A stretch of DNA of 64,000 nt from [Flexibacter] sp. ATCC 35103 (GCF_001975985.1 NZ_MTQF01000003.1:828445-892444); one strand, 5' to 3'. Positions 44,754 through 53,646 are shown, counted from the first letter of the stretch. Notes: generated by a model not told the origin, from the sequence alone. A program made the numbers and translations.

Positions 44754-45200
44754 TTATTTTTTATATTTTCCCCGAACAATGTCATTTGCAAAAATCTCAA
44801 GATTATAAGCCAGAGCATCATTTGCGATCATAACATTTGTAGTTCGATATGCTGTATCTTGTTTGTATGTATTTAGCAATGTTTCCAGTTCAATTTCATT
44901 GTAAAATGCAAACATATTATAAACAGCATCTCTGAAATTTTTGTAATTAATACTTTCAGTTATTTCGACTGTTTTTTGATCATTCCATTTCTCTTTTTGA
45001 GCGGCTTCGTTTATAGTCTCTAAACAAAAATCGACAACGTAGTTTTTGTAATGTGCAGCTTCAACAATTTTGTCGATTATAATTTTGTTTTGCTGGGTAG
45101 GCATTGGTACTGTTTTTACAGTAGTTTGAGAAATACAAATAGTTGGAATAAATACGAATAGTAATAAAACTAAAAGAGAGGAAATCTTTAAATTTTTCAT
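44754..45200 (-). CDS. Small secreted protein of unknown function
   Basis: This 148-residue precursor has a signal peptide (about 1-24, ending CISQ). The mature part is helical and charged, with no recognised domain; it has two cysteines including the one in VVDFCLETI. It is not linked to its neighbours by short spacing and has a long empty region upstream. I do not recognise it. Confidence 0.6.
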   Translation of the reverse strand: MKNLKISSLLVLLLFVFIPTICISQTTVKTVPMPTQQNKIIIDKIVEAAHYKNYVVDFCLETINEAAQKEKWNDQKTVEITESINYKNFRDAVYNMFAFYNEIELETLLNTYKQDTAYRTTNVMIANDALAYNLEIFANDIVRGKYKK

Positions 45201-45577
45201 AGGTCAATTAAATACTAGTTACAACTTTAACGATTGTAAATCAGATTGATTTGGGTTATTGAAATAATCATTTTTGGGCACTGCTAAAATAGTTTTTTTA
45301 TGGTAAATATGGAATTGGAAAAGCATTTTTAAAATAAAAAACTCCGATAGTTTTGGTTTTCACCACAACTGTCAGAGTTGGTAAGATAAAGATTACCGCT
45401 ATTACATATTAGTTTTTTACGGAATATTAGTTTTTGATTTGATGATTGAAACTGTATAATTTTTTATGATTATCCCGTAGTCTTTTAGTTAGACGAATCA
45501 TTTTTAAATAAGTTTCACGATCATCGCATTATTTTTATAATCTTCATTAATAATAATATTAAAGTAATTATCAAGTT
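45201..45577. other. Gene-free region with one hairpin
   Basis: The 377-nt gap has no gene. A hairpin is made by AACTCCGATAGTT (45340-45352) and AACTGTCAGAGTT (45367-45379), with one mismatch and one G-U. It could end transcripts of the divergent or convergent neighbours, but no long T run follows it. Confidence 0.45.
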
Positions 45578-46078
45578 TTACTTTTTTATTGGCCGATGCT
45601 CATAACTAACAATTCTTTTTAGTTTCCAGTCTTTGTCTTTTCGTTCCCAGATATGAATAAATTTGCCGGTTCCTTCGGGTTTACCGTCAACATAAAAAGT
45701 ATGTTCACCTATTTGTACAGCACCAAAATCTCCTAATTTGTCAATTGTGCAGGAATTTAATTTTCTGGTAAGCTTTTCCGGTCTTATGCATTTTTCGTTT
45801 AATGATTTAATTTCATTTTCTTTCGAAACATTTAAGCCAAAACGGTCGTCGTAAAACTCAACATCATCAGCAATTATTCTTTTAAATTGCGCGGCATCGC
45901 ATTGATTAAATGCAACATCAAAAAGTAAGCTGTCCATCTTAATGATTTCAGTTTTTAGAAGATTCAATTTTAGAACCTCATTATTCATTTGTCCAGTCGC
46001 TTCTCTACTTAAAAATAGAATAAAAAGCACCATTATATTTATCATGGGAGTCATAATTGTGTTCTTGTTAATATCCAT
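45578..46078 (-). CDS. NTF2-like (DUF4440) exported protein
   Basis: This 166-residue protein has an N-terminal hydrophobic segment (about 10-27) and an NTF2-like domain. It is clearly related to residues 38-170 of the serine hydrolase next to it: MDSLLFDVAFNQCDAAQF here versus KDSLLFNVGFNTCDVSQF there, and WKLKRIVSYEHRP here versus WKLRRSFSYDHQ there. It lies 1 nt downstream of that gene, so they are one operon and this domain has probably been duplicated. Any ligand is unknown. Confidence 0.8.
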   Translation of the reverse strand: MDINKNTIMTPMINIMVLFILFLSREATGQMNNEVLKLNLLKTEIIKMDSLLFDVAFNQCDAAQFKRIIADDVEFYDDRFGLNVSKENEIKSLNEKCIRPEKLTRKLNSCTIDKLGDFGAVQIGEHTFYVDGKPEGTGKFIHIWERKDKDWKLKRIVSYEHRPIKK

Positions 46079-46079
46079 T

Positions 46080-47588
46080 TTATTTCGTTTCTATATCAAT
46101 TATTTTCTTTCCGTTTTCGCCTAAATAGTGGTTCACTATTTTTTCGTAAACTTTATAACCGTCGTCTACATTAGTAAAAATAATCAAGCCTTGTTTGGTT
46201 TTAGGCAGCAACAAAGTAATGGTTTGAACTCCTTCGTCTGCTCCGCCATGTGATAAAGCATAATCATTATTTCCTAAATCATATATTTCGAAACCCAGCC
46301 CAAAATATTTGTTTTTCTTTGTTTCTACCTGATGCGATGTCATGTCATCGAATACCTTTTTACTCAATCCGTCGCTATTCATTACGCTGCATAAAAACGT
46401 TCCGTAATCTTCAATTGTAGTAAGTAAATCATCAGCCGCATTTGCCGTTTTATTTTTAGTTGGCTCATACGCATTTCCTTTGTTGTCATATCCAATTGCA
46501 AATCTTGAAACATCCGTAATGTTATTCCACACAAATTTGGTGTCAGTCATTTTTAGCGGTTTAATGACTAATTCATCTGCTAATTGTTCTAATGTTTTGT
46601 TGAATTTTTTCTCTAACGCTTTTCTCAGATATTCAAAACCTTCACCTGAATATTGATATTTTGTTCCGGGTTTAAATTTAAAATCTAATTTGCCGGATTC
46701 GTTCATAGATCTCCAATTAGGAAAACCAGTTTGATGACTTAGAATAATTCTTGTTGTTAATAATTTGGTATTAGGATCATTTGCAATATCAGGATCAGTC
46801 CAGTATTTATATAATGGTTCATCTAAATTCCATTTTCCTGAACTTACCAGTTTCAACGCCACGATTGCCGTTACAGGTTTCGTCAGTGAAGCTACATTCC
46901 AAATCGTATTATATGGCGCTGGAACTCCTTTTTTGAGTTCGCCAAATACTTTTATTTGCTGTAGTTTTCCGTTATTAATTATTCCAATTCCAAGAGCAGG
47001 AACATTATTTTGTTTCAGCCATTTTTCAATTTCCGGATCATTGTCAAAAATACTTGCTTTAGTTCCGGCAGTATTTACAGTCTGATGATCGTAACTAAAA
47101 GATCTTCTAAGTTTCCAGGTGCCATTTTCTATTATCCAGAGATGTGTAAATCTTGCTGTGCTGCCAAATTTATCTTTTTGTCCCGGCACAGGTTCAAAAA
47201 ACTGATGAATTCCAAGTTGTAAAGCTCCGTACAAAATTCCGCTTTTAGATAACGGATAAATTTCAGTGCTTCCTTGTACTAGATCTCTTCTGGCCTGATA
47301 CGTTTTGGTAGAACCACACAAGCCTTTTCTAATGTTTTTAAGAAATAAAGCTTTATCCTGAATGCTGTCTTTGTCGTGATAAAATTCAAAGTTGTCGCTT
47401 AGTAAATTTTCGAACTGTGAGACATCGCAGGTATTGAAGCCAACATTAAATAAAAGACTGTCTTTTAACATGATAGTCTTGTATAATGCTGAATTTTTTT
47501 CTTCCTGAGAAAATCCAAGATGGAATTGAATGAGCAGGATTCCAACTAAAATTGCTTTTAGCTGAAAAAATGATTTGTTGATTTTCAT
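46080..47588 (-). CDS. Serine hydrolase (beta-lactamase family) with N-terminal NTF2-like domain
   Basis: This 502-residue precursor has a signal peptide (about 1-28). An NTF2-like/DUF4440 domain at about 38-170 is followed by a class C beta-lactamase/esterase-type domain. Its catalytic motifs are SxxK at Ser234-Leu-Thr-Lys237, a tyrosine motif in YQYSGEGFEYL, and a C-terminal HGG motif in LSHGGADEG. Enzymes of this type act on esters, D-amino-acid peptides or beta-lactams; no specificity can be read. The upstream AraC gene and downstream NTF2-like gene share its strand. A 9-nt tandem repeat lies next to its start codon. Confidence 0.88.
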   Translation of the reverse strand: MKINKSFFQLKAILVGILLIQFHLGFSQEEKNSALYKTIMLKDSLLFNVGFNTCDVSQFENLLSDNFEFYHDKDSIQDKALFLKNIRKGLCGSTKTYQARRDLVQGSTEIYPLSKSGILYGALQLGIHQFFEPVPGQKDKFGSTARFTHLWIIENGTWKLRRSFSYDHQTVNTAGTKASIFDNDPEIEKWLKQNNVPALGIGIINNGKLQQIKVFGELKKGVPAPYNTIWNVASLTKPVTAIVALKLVSSGKWNLDEPLYKYWTDPDIANDPNTKLLTTRIILSHQTGFPNWRSMNESGKLDFKFKPGTKYQYSGEGFEYLRKALEKKFNKTLEQLADELVIKPLKMTDTKFVWNNITDVSRFAIGYDNKGNAYEPTKNKTANAADDLLTTIEDYGTFLCSVMNSDGLSKKVFDDMTSHQVETKKNKYFGLGFEIYDLGNNDYALSHGGADEGVQTITLLLPKTKQGLIIFTNVDDGYKVYEKIVNHYLGENGKKIIDIETK

Positions 47589-47589
47589 T

Positions 47590-47623
47590 TTTGATTGATT
47601 TGATTGATTTGATTGATTGATGA
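47590..47623. repeat. Tandem TTTGATTGA repeat at the serine hydrolase start
   Basis: Three perfect TTTGATTGA units (47590-47616) are followed by a partial fourth, TTGATGA. The array lies 1 nt upstream of the start codon of the minus-strand serine hydrolase, i.e. in its translation initiation region. A -7-like TAATATTG on the minus strand is just upstream. Confidence 0.75.
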
Positions 47624-47675
47624 TTTTGCAATATTACAGTAAAGATTGTTTGCGAAATTGTATAAATGCGAAATG

Positions 47676-48482
47676 TTATCTTTTTTTAGAAAGAAAATAG
47701 GAATCCGAATTGAACGTTTTCGGAGTTGTTTTTGTTACATCTTTAAATTTTTTTATAAAATGCGACTGGTCAAAATATTTGTTGTAAAGTGCCACTTCTG
47801 TCAAACTGAGCTTCTCTATATTAGAGTTTACCATTTGATCGACTGATTTTCTGAATTTCAGAATCTGAATGTAGTTTTTAATGGTAAGTCCTGTTGCTGT
47901 TTTAAATTTAATTTGAAGTGATCTTTGCGAAGAACTCAGCATTTTTCCAATTTCCGAAACTGTAATTTCTTCATTATGGAGTTTGATAATCTCACAAATT
48001 TTTTCGACCGTATTTTTATTGGGATGTAAAGTGTTTAATTCTTCAAAATAAGTATTTACAGTATCTAATAATAAAGCGATATTGCTTTTTAAATTAGTGT
48101 CGACTGTAGTTTTAAAAGGTAATTCTGTGGGATTAATTTTGACAATAGAATCACTAAAATTACTCAAATCATAACTAGGAAACATCGAAAGTGTCGACGC
48201 ATGCAATTGAATTATAGTGACTTTAGTTTTGGGCTCAATATGTACTAAAACTTTATTGGTCATTTGAGAACAAAAGTAAAAACCTTCGTTCATTTCATAT
48301 TTCTGTTTACTCGTATGCACTTCTATAGCATTCCCGCTCACGATAGCCAGATTAAAACAGCCATTGGGTAAAACAAGTTTGTTTTCGATGAGACTTTCGC
48401 CAATACTGTTATCAAGACACCAAATTTTATTTACAAATCGTTCGCAAATTTCACTTACATAATATTCTGAATATAGGTTCAT
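47676..48482 (-). CDS. AraC-family transcriptional regulator
   Basis: This 268-residue protein has an N-terminal sensing domain (about 1-150; VLPNGCFNLAIVSG pattern, as in DUF6597-type regulators) and a C-terminal AraC helix-turn-helix pair (EITVSEIGKMLSSSQRSLQIKFKTATGLTIKNYIQ; SLTEVALYNKYFDQSHFIKKFKDVTKTTPKTF). It is oriented toward the serine hydrolase, 87 nt upstream of it on the same strand, so it may control that operon. The ligand is unknown. Confidence 0.88.
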   Translation of the reverse strand: MNLYSEYYVSEICERFVNKIWCLDNSIGESLIENKLVLPNGCFNLAIVSGNAIEVHTSKQKYEMNEGFYFCSQMTNKVLVHIEPKTKVTIIQLHASTLSMFPSYDLSNFSDSIVKINPTELPFKTTVDTNLKSNIALLLDTVNTYFEELNTLHPNKNTVEKICEIIKLHNEEITVSEIGKMLSSSQRSLQIKFKTATGLTIKNYIQILKFRKSVDQMVNSNIEKLSLTEVALYNKYFDQSHFIKKFKDVTKTTPKTFNSDSYFLSKKR

Positions 48483-48558
48483 TTTGAGAGTAAGTTTATT
48501 GTTGACTTGTTGTTGTTATCTTTGAACGTCTTATTTTATTATTGTTTGCGATGAAGTA

Positions 48559-49101
48559 TTATTGACAGTATTTTAAGTAATTTTGAATTCTTTCTGATAA
48601 TCTTTTTTCTAAATATTCATTTCCACCTTTTAATGTAGTTAGTATTTGTAAGGCTTGTTTATGGTATTCATTTATTTTTTCAGTACTCCAGTTTTCAGGC
48701 GGAATTTGCAAATTAGTTATTCTGTCGGCTAATTTAACCGCCCAGACTTCTTTTGATAATTTTTTAATTCGGTTTAAACTATCATTCATTCTCTCTTCTT
48801 TAGCAATTTCAGCATTTTTTGTTAAGGCTAGAACTGCTTGGGCAATTTCTTCATCAAATTCATCTGCAAGTTCGTCAAATGTAGTTTCTGTATCTTCGAG
48901 TATATCATGGAGTAGTGCAACTTGAATGGCAAATGCAGTATTAAACTGTTTTGTTTCTTGCGAAGCAATTATAATTTCCATTGCGACATTACTTAAATGA
49001 ACCACATAAGGCAAATTAGTACCAGGAATTACCTGATTTTGATCAGTATGTTTTTTAGCAGCAAATTTTATAGTGTTTTGATATATAGCTTGTAATTGCA
49101 T
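48559..49101 (-). CDS. Small HD-domain (p)ppGpp hydrolase-like protein (Mesh1/SpoT-type)
   Basis: This 180-residue single-domain protein has all HD-hydrolase elements of the RelA/SpoT hydrolase family: a His in PYVVHLSNVAME, the HDxxED motif in LLHDILEDTETTF and the distal Asp in VKLADRITNL. The length and the lack of synthetase, TGS and ACT domains match Mesh1-type small alarmone hydrolases. It would degrade (p)ppGpp or a related nucleotide in the cytoplasm. The catalytic residues are intact. It is monocistronic. Confidence 0.85.
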   Translation of the reverse strand: MQLQAIYQNTIKFAAKKHTDQNQVIPGTNLPYVVHLSNVAMEIIIASQETKQFNTAFAIQVALLHDILEDTETTFDELADEFDEEIAQAVLALTKNAEIAKEERMNDSLNRIKKLSKEVWAVKLADRITNLQIPPENWSTEKINEYHKQALQILTTLKGGNEYLEKRLSERIQNYLKYCQ

Positions 49102-49169
49102 CGTAAATAGAATAGTTTTTAGAATAAGCTAAAATACTATTTTTTTCTATGACAAGAACTAATAGAGGT

Positions 49170-49763
49170 TTAGATAAACTCAGGAAAGTGCTTTTGTTTC
49201 GTATTTTTCCAATCTTCTAAAATCACGCTATAATAAACATCATCTTTACTTTTTCCTTCAGAGTCTACATAGTTGTTTCTAAAAATTCCTTCTTTTAAAG
49301 CACCCAGTTTTTCAATCGCCCTTTGGGATCTGTTATTTTCAAGATCGGCGCTAAATTGTATTCTTTTAAATTGAATGCTTTCGAAACCAAAATTTAGTAA
49401 TTCGTATTTGCAGGCTTTGTTTAAGCCAGTTCCCTGAAATTCCTTTCCGTACCAGGTCCAGCCAATTTCACATTTCTGACTTGCGTGATTTAGGTATCCG
49501 TAACGGGTACTTCCGGCAACTTTGTTTGTTGCTTTGTCTATAATTAGAAACGGATAACAAATTCCGTCTGCTTTTTGCTTTAAGGTGTTTAGGATATAAT
49601 TTTCAAAATCTGAATCATTTCTAATATACATTCCCATGTATTTCCAGATTTCGTCATCAAAAATAATTTCTTTGAGTTCGATGTTTCTTTCGTTTTCAAA
49701 TGGGAGTAATAATACTTTTTCGTTTTCAAGAATTATATCGGATTGTAATAGTTCGCTTTTCAT
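49170..49763 (-). CDS. GNAT-family N-acetyltransferase, RimJ/RimL-like
   Basis: This 197-residue protein has the RimJ/RimL-type GNAT pattern: LLPFENERNIELKEI, CEIGWTWYGKEFQGTGLNKACKYELLNFGFE as motif A (about 105-135), then RIQFSADLENNRSQRAIEKLGALKEGIFRNNYVD. These enzymes acetylate alpha-amino groups of proteins or small amines. The substrate is not predictable. No partner gene is adjacent. Confidence 0.85.
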   Translation of the reverse strand: MKSELLQSDIILENEKVLLLPFENERNIELKEIIFDDEIWKYMGMYIRNDSDFENYILNTLKQKADGICYPFLIIDKATNKVAGSTRYGYLNHASQKCEIGWTWYGKEFQGTGLNKACKYELLNFGFESIQFKRIQFSADLENNRSQRAIEKLGALKEGIFRNNYVDSEGKSKDDVYYSVILEDWKNTKQKHFPEFI

Positions 49764-50206
49764 GGTATTTATTTAAATGAAGTAGTTTGGTTATTGCCCA
49801 CAGATCTGACGGATTGAACGGATGAACACTGATTTCTTAAGATATGCGGTTTTGGGTTTTATAAAAAAACCTGCATAAATCTGTTTAATCCGTCAGATTC
49901 ATGTGCTGATTTTTTTTCTTATAAAGCGAAAATAGGCTTTTCTATATTTCTAATAAATCATTAAAAAATGGAATTTGTTATGAAAATGAGACTCGCATGA
50001 GGGATAGAGGCGGTATCTCGCTATTTAGAAAAACAAGGCTTTTAGCCGTAGTTTTTGTTAATAGGGAATAAAGCCGAAAGCCCGACCCGCTCCCGAGGCT
50101 TCGGGATGAGCGGGACATGCCATATTAATCATAAATATTTCCTTTATTTTTAAGCTCTTGTAGAATTATTACTTATTTTTACGATCTTATATTTAGATTT
50201 TTCTTG
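49764..50206. repeat. Gene-free region with dispersed repeats and hairpins
   Basis: This stretch contains ACAGATCTGACGGATTGAACGG with the inverted CTGTTTAATCCGTCAGATT (49800-49900), forming a long imperfect palindrome. A GC-rich hairpin, CCCGCTCCCGAGGCTTCGGG (50086-50105), continues ATGAGCGGG and pairs back to its start. A related sequence is at 63560-63590. The promoter-like site of kmo lies at 50174. Confidence 0.6.
50174..50185 (+). promoter_or_regulatory. -7-like site of kmo (shared with kynU)
   Basis: TATTTTTACGAT, 21 nt before the ATG at 50207, is identical to the site upstream of kynU. Confidence 0.45.
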
Positions 50207-51550
50207 ATGCAAACTCCACTAAAAATTGCTGTTGTAGGTTCTGGATTGGTAGGATCACTATTGGCAATTTATCTCAAAAAAGCAGGTCACACCGTTCATG
50301 TTTATGATCGTAGTCCTGATATTCGTAAAATTAATTTTTCGGGTCGTTCTATAAATTTAGCGATGTCTAATCGTGGATGGAAAGCGCTTGATGGCGTTGG
50401 AGTTGGCGATTCGGTACGGGAAATTGCGATTCCTATGGATAAACGAGCAATTCATTTGGTCGATAAACTCAATTTTCAGAACTACGGGCAGGAAGGTGAA
50501 TCGATTTATTCGATCTCCAGAGGAACACTGAACCGTAAAATGATTGATCTTGCTGAACAAGCCGGAGCAGAATTTTACTTCGAGCAAAAAATCTGGGATG
50601 TAACGCTTAGTGATGCAACTTTGCATATTGGTGAAACCGAAAGAGGCGAGTGGGAAGAGATAAAATATGATATGGTTTTTGGTGCCGATGGTGCTTTTTC
50701 AAGAATACGTCATAGAATGCAGCGTCAGAGCATGTTTAATTATTCTCAGGAATTTTTGAATATGGGATATAAAGAATTGAATATTCCTGCAAACGCTGAT
50801 GCAACTCATAAACTGGATAAAAATTCATTTCATATTTGGCCACGCGGCGAGTACATGTTAATCGCGCTTCCTAATTTAGACGGAAGTTTTACGTGTACAT
50901 TATTTATGCCTTTTGAGGGTGAAAATTCATTTGCATCACTTACAGATCGAAAAATGGTGGAAGATTTCTTTGAGAAAAACTTCCCGGATTCGATTGAAGT
51001 GATTCCAAAATTAGCAGAAGATTTCTTTAAGAATCCAACAAGTACTTTGGTAACCATGAAATGTTTTCCCTGGACATATGAAAACAAAATTGCTTTGATT
51101 GGTGACGCTTGTCACGCGATTGTTCCGTTTTACGGACAAGGCATGAATGCCGGTTTTGAGGATATCACGGTTTTAAATGAAATGATCGAAAAGTATGGAG
51201 ACGATTGGAAGAAAATTTTCTCAGAATATGAAATTTCACGTAAACCAAATGCTGATGCAATTGCAGAACTTTCGTATCGAAATTTTATGGAAATGAGTAC
51301 TAAAACGGCTGATGAGAAATTCTTACTGCAAAAGAAAATTGAAAAAACATTCTCTGATAAACATCCTGATAAATGGATTCCGCTTTACAGTCGTGTAACT
51401 TTTAGTGATCGGCCATATGCCGAAGCTTTAGCTATTGGAGATTTTCAAAACGGAATTATGGAAGAAGTTTTAAGAACAGAAAATATCGAAAATATCTGGA
51501 ACACTCCTGAAATCGAAAACAAGATTCTTGAGCTGTTGCAAAAAGCGTAA
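50207..51550 (+). CDS. kmo: Kynurenine 3-monooxygenase (FAD-dependent)
   Basis: This enzyme hydroxylates kynurenine to 3-hydroxykynurenine using NADPH and FAD. It has 447 residues; the ATG at 50207 is preferred to a TTG one codon earlier. The N-terminal FAD motif is VVGSGLVGSLLAIYLKKAGH, the DG motif is in VFGADGAFSRIRHRM, and the GD motif in IGDACHAIVPFYGQGMNAGFED (about 298-319). The latter, with its PFYGQGMNAGFED, is characteristic of KMO. It is the partner of kynU in the kynurenine route. Monocistronic, followed by a palindromic element. Confidence 0.94.
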   Translation: MQTPLKIAVVGSGLVGSLLAIYLKKAGHTVHVYDRSPDIRKINFSGRSINLAMSNRGWKALDGVGVGDSVREIAIPMDKRAIHLVDKLNFQNYGQEGESIYSISRGTLNRKMIDLAEQAGAEFYFEQKIWDVTLSDATLHIGETERGEWEEIKYDMVFGADGAFSRIRHRMQRQSMFNYSQEFLNMGYKELNIPANADATHKLDKNSFHIWPRGEYMLIALPNLDGSFTCTLFMPFEGENSFASLTDRKMVEDFFEKNFPDSIEVIPKLAEDFFKNPTSTLVTMKCFPWTYENKIALIGDACHAIVPFYGQGMNAGFEDITVLNEMIEKYGDDWKKIFSEYEISRKPNADAIAELSYRNFMEMSTKTADEKFLLQKKIEKTFSDKHPDKWIPLYSRVTFSDRPYAEALAIGDFQNGIMEEVLRTENIENIWNTPEIENKILELLQKA

Positions 51551-51561
51551 TGTTTTTTTTG

Positions 51562-51734
51562 AACCATATAAGTTATATAAGTTCATTTAATTTATAAATA
51601 GGAAACCCTACAGATTTTTAAAATCTGTAGGGTTTTGTTTATTATACAATAAAACTTTTTAAACAAGAATAGCGATATGAGTTTATTCAATTTATACGCA
51701 AAGTTTTATATTGACTTATATAGCTTATATGGTT
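51562..51734. repeat. Palindromic element, family A copy 4, with terminator
   Basis: The left end is AACCATATAAGTTATATAAG and the right end is ACTTATATAGCTTATATGGTT, between convergent kmo and the HerA-like gene. Inside, AAACCCTACAGATTT (51603-51617) pairs with AAATCTGTAGGGTTT (51621-51635), a perfect 15-bp stem, followed by T residues. Confidence 0.85.
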
Positions 51735-51748
51735 GGATTTTATTTACA

Positions 51749-53266
51749 TTATTTCTTAAATATCTTGGATAAAACGCCAAAAACACCACGGATAAAAGTA
51801 GCACTCGTTACGACTTTCAAAACTGATTTTGTTACTACACTTGTTGTGCTTGGCTCAGATTTTGAAGATCTCGTTGGTGTTTGTTGCTCTTGTTCAGCAG
51901 TTGCCTGCGCTACATCTGCAATTTTTTTATTTAGGATTTCATACGCACTTTCTCGATCAATTTCTTCGGCGTATTTTTTAACCAATTTCGATTTGCTGTT
52001 TATGGCTTCTATTTCGTCAGAAGTTAAAACATCCATTCGGCTCATTGGAGCACGCATCATAGTAGCGACAAGCGGCGTTGGAATCCCTTTTTCGTTTAAT
52101 GCTGTAACTAATGCTTCACCAATCCCCAAACTGGTCAATAATTCATCTGTTTTATAATATTGTGAAATAGGATAATTATCAGCTGTTTTTTTAATAGCCT
52201 GACGATCGTTTGCTGTAAAAGCTCTTAAAGCATGTTGAATTTTTAAACCTAATTGAGCCAATACACCACTTGGAACGTCCATTGGGTTTTGAGTTACAAA
52301 ATAAATACCAACACCTTTAGAACGTATTAGTTTTACAATCGTTTCAATTTGTTCTAATAATACTTTGCTTGCTTCATTAAAAATCAAATGAGCCTCGTCT
52401 ATAAATATGACCAATTCAGGTTGTGCAACATCTCCTTTTTCAGGCATTTGCTGATAAATTTCAGCCAATAAACTCAACATAAAAGTCGAGAATAATTTTG
52501 GTTTGTCTTGTATATCTGTCAAACGGATGATGTTTACATATCCTTTTCCGTTTTCATCAATTCGCATTAAATCATCAATTTCAAATGATAATTCTCCAAA
52601 AAACAAATCACCGCCCTGTTGTTCTAATTCTATTATTTTTCTTAAAATAGTTCCTGTAGTTGCAGTCGAAATTTTGCCATAATTTGCTGAGATTTCTTCC
52701 TTGCCTTCTTCGGTAATATAATTGATAACCTTTTTAATATCTCTTAAATCTAATAAAGGCATATTGTTATCGTTGCAATATTTAAAAATTACTGCGACAA
52801 CCCCGGCTTGTGTGTCATTTAAATCTAAAATTCTTGAAAATAGAACAGGTCCAAATTCAGAAACAGTAGCTCGTAAACGAACTCCGTTTTGTTTTGATAA
52901 AGACATTAGTTCAACAGGAAATGATGCTATATTATAAGGTATATTTATTTTTGCATGTCGTTCTGTAATAAAGCCTTCTTCTTTACCTTCTTTAGCAATT
53001 CCGCTAAAATCCCCTTTTATATCCATCATCAAAACTGGAATTCCTGCATTTGAGAGCTGTTCTGAAAACACCTGAATAGTTTTGGTTTTTCCTGTTCCGG
53101 TTGCTCCGGCTATAAGTCCGTGGCGATTTAAGGTTTTTAATGGGATTTTGACATGAGCTTCAGCAAGTGGTTCCCTATCAAAAATGGCTCCTCCCAGTAT
53201 TATGCTATCCCCTTTTGATGTATAACCATTGTTTATATCCTGAATGAAATTTTCTTTATTATTCAT
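51749..53266 (-). CDS. HerA-like ATPase (DUF853 family)
   Basis: This 505-residue AAA-type ATPase has a Walker A GATGTGKTKT (about 53-62), a Walker B ELVIFIDEAHLIF (about 283-295) and ATP-cassette features RSKGVGIYFVTQNPMDVP, as in HerA/VirB4/FtsK-like DUF853 proteins. The C-terminal part is low-complexity (QEQQTPTRSSKSEPSTTS) and ends with a basic, hydrophobic tail. The role may be DNA translocation or another NTP-driven process. No NurA nuclease partner is seen next to it. The gene stands alone. Confidence 0.88.
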   Translation of the reverse strand: MNNKENFIQDINNGYTSKGDSIILGGAIFDREPLAEAHVKIPLKTLNRHGLIAGATGTGKTKTIQVFSEQLSNAGIPVLMMDIKGDFSGIAKEGKEEGFITERHAKINIPYNIASFPVELMSLSKQNGVRLRATVSEFGPVLFSRILDLNDTQAGVVAVIFKYCNDNNMPLLDLRDIKKVINYITEEGKEEISANYGKISTATTGTILRKIIELEQQGGDLFFGELSFEIDDLMRIDENGKGYVNIIRLTDIQDKPKLFSTFMLSLLAEIYQQMPEKGDVAQPELVIFIDEAHLIFNEASKVLLEQIETIVKLIRSKGVGIYFVTQNPMDVPSGVLAQLGLKIQHALRAFTANDRQAIKKTADNYPISQYYKTDELLTSLGIGEALVTALNEKGIPTPLVATMMRAPMSRMDVLTSDEIEAINSKSKLVKKYAEEIDRESAYEILNKKIADVAQATAEQEQQTPTRSSKSEPSTTSVVTKSVLKVVTSATFIRGVFGVLSKIFKK

Positions 53267-53646
53267 GTTTTTATTTGTAATTTAGATGATTATAAGAGTA
53301 TTGCTTGGTTTTTTAACATTTTAAGCTCATTTTTTTTAGTAGGAAAAAACTATTTTTGATTGAAAATTATATAAAAAATTATTTCGCAACTTTTTAAGAA
53401 GATATCAAAGGAATGTTTGAATATTTACTAAAACGTTGTAATTTTCCCATTAATCGTCCCGTTTTTTGTTTTATCTAAAAAATGATGCCGGCAATTTAAT
53501 GAGATATTTTTTAAATTGACGTTAAATTTCGTTCAATTAAATTAAAAAAAGTTTTTTTATTTAAACTAAACGTATAAATTTGCTCCTCTACAAGTTAAAT
53601 ATAACTAAAAAATAAAAATTATTTAAAACTATTAAAATTAAAAAAA
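53267..53646 (+). promoter_or_regulatory. Upstream region of the exbB-tonB operon
   Basis: This gene-free, very AT-rich 380-nt region contains TAAATTTG (53575-53582), an exact TAnnTTTG match, giving an mRNA leader of about 60 nt for exbB. No clear -33 TTTG or repressor site was recognised. Confidence 0.5.

Noticed and set aside
47446..47631. Minus-strand reading frame across the TTTGATTGA repeats (QSIKSIKSIK)
   Set aside because: It overlaps the well-supported serine hydrolase in another frame and its repeat peptide is a by-product of the tandem repeat.
48517..48524. Plus-strand TATCTTTG upstream of the HD-domain gene (possible antisense promoter)
   Set aside because: There is no -33 TTTG at a good spacing and no plus-strand gene follows; it may be chance in AT-rich DNA.
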